16,462 nucleotides of DNA, taken from NCBI GenBank assembly GCA_948919095.1, contig CAQYCU010000033.1, positions 1 through 16,462 on the forward strand, written 5' to 3'. Positions within the stretch are counted from its first letter, which is position 1; each line of letters opens with the position of its first letter. Under the pieces are notes generated by a model, which saw nothing but the letters and a program-made list of their open reading frames with translations, searched no databases and was not told where the DNA came from. The position numbers and the translations under genes are program-made. This stretch comes from an uncultured Clostridia bacterium. Its GTDB lineage: Bacteria; Bacillota; Clostridia; TANB77; CAG-508. This document shows, one piece after another, positions 15,873 to 16,462 of the stretch.

Positions 15873-16461
15873 TTATATTTCATTTTCTCTAATATATTTA
15901 ACTAATTGTTCTACAGCTTTTCCTCTATGACTAATCTTATTTTTTTCTTCTTGTGGAATTTGTGCAAAACTTTTATCGCCATACAATAAAATTGGGTCAT
16001 ATCCAAATCCATTGTCTCCTATTGGTTCTCTAGCAATTTTCACATTACACACACCCTCAAAAAAATGTTTTTTTGCATCCTTATCTATATAACAAATGTC
16101 ACATTTTATTTTCGCTGTTCTTTTATATTCTTCAACATCTTTCATTAGATTTAGTACTTTTTCTATCCTATCTTTATCTGTTGCATTTGGTCCTGCATAT
16201 CTTTTACTATACACTCCGTGGCTCTCCATTTAAAGCATCTATCTCAAGTCCGCTATCATCTGCAATTACTGGTTTTCCTAATATCTTATATATTGCTTCT
16301 GCTTTTAATTCTGCATTTCCCTTTAAAGTTCTACTTGTTTCTTCTACATCAATATCACATCCAGCTTCTTTTTGTGATATTACTTTAATTCCAAATTGTT
16401 GTAATTTTGATGATATTTCTTTTACTTTGTTTTTATTATTTGTAGCTAAAATTATTTCCAT
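15873..16461 (-). CDS. rdgB: RdgB/HAM1 non-canonical purine NTP pyrophosphatase, split by a +1 frameshift
   Basis: When read across the frameshift this is a complete enzyme of about 195 residues, the usual family size, that hydrolyses dITP, XTP and similar NTPs to clean the nucleotide pool. Seen motifs are LATNNKNKVKEI at the N-terminus, ADDSGLEIDALNG, then PGVYSKRYAG, GDNGFGYDPIL and KNKISHRGKA. The first frame runs from ATG 16459-16461 to EP, then goes off-frame and stops at TAG 16207-16209. The other frame resumes at GVYSKRYAG and ends at TAA 15873-15875. Skipping C16218 gives the canonical NGEPGVYSKRYAG. The internal ATG at 16227-16229 has no ribosome site and would discard the substrate-binding N-terminus, so two separate genes are unlikely. 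The promoter and ribosome site lie beyond the window. No clear terminator separates it from asnB. Confidence 0.88.
16212..16224 (-). other. CCACGGA +1 frameshift site in rdgB
   Basis: Minus strand: GAG CCA CGG AGT GTA TAG in the zero frame (CGG at 16216-16218), or GAG CCA, skip C16218, GGA GTG TAT in the restored frame. The heptamer is identical to that in asnB. A zero-frame stop follows 6 bases after CGG, so without recoding the product is an 84-residue fragment lacking catalytic motifs. Confidence 0.85.
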
Positions 16462-16462
16462 A

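Noticed and set aside
15164..16224. Systematic base-calling error at modified CCAGG (Dcm-like) sites as the cause of both frameshifts
   Set aside because: Not fully excluded, but CCAGGA is intact elsewhere on the same strand, for example Pro-Gly codons in asnS (near 1917-1922) and in tig (GFRKG and PGFEE regions). An error confined to these two sites would be odd.

Overview
The window is AT-rich DNA from a low-GC Gram-positive bacterium, most likely an uncultured, Clostridia-like member of the Firmicutes. This rests on the tig-clpP-clpX order, a YlbF-family protein, strong AGGAGG-type ribosome sites, a BlaI/BlaR1-type regulatory pair, and arginine written mostly as AGA. No phage, insertion sequence or CRISPR array is visible.

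Layout. 1-1589 (+): the 3' part of a membrane protein with 66-bp tandem repeats and a DUF2628-like core. 1675-3493 (-): a ylbF-family gene, then asnS. 3716-8220: a glycogen/alpha-glucan cluster, with a GT4 glycosyltransferase (-) divergent from a Lys-rich DUF4912 protein and a GH57 branching-enzyme-like protein (+). 8267-11776 (-): trigger factor, ClpP and ClpX, the usual protein-quality-control set. 11966-12048 (-): tRNA-Leu(CAA). 12101-13873 (-): a blaI-type repressor and a BlaR1-type M56 membrane protease whose C-terminal domain is not a penicillin-binding domain. 13952-15773 (-): a class II glutamine-hydrolysing asparagine synthetase. 15873-16461 (-): a RdgB/HAM1 nucleotide pyrophosphatase.

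The most striking observation is that the last two genes, unrelated in function, are each broken by one extra C in the same heptamer, CCACGGA. In both, removing the C (reading CCA-C-GGA as Pro-Gly) restores a conserved Pro-Gly motif and a full-length protein (about 606 and 195 aa). In the zero frame the codon after CCA is CGG. I found no other in-frame CGG in any gene of this window, although CGT, CGC and CGA all occur. This suggests a shared +1 recoding signal (hungry or unassigned CGG, or quadruplet decoding) rather than two independent mutations. A sequencing artefact is not excluded.

A second signal: three near-identical BlaI-type palindromes (TACA-NN-TGTA) lie in the promoter regions of asnB (two) and blaI (one). 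The repressor/protease pair therefore probably controls itself and the asparagine-synthetase-like gene, which may be a peptidoglycan amidotransferase. All functional statements come from reading the sequence; no database search was run.
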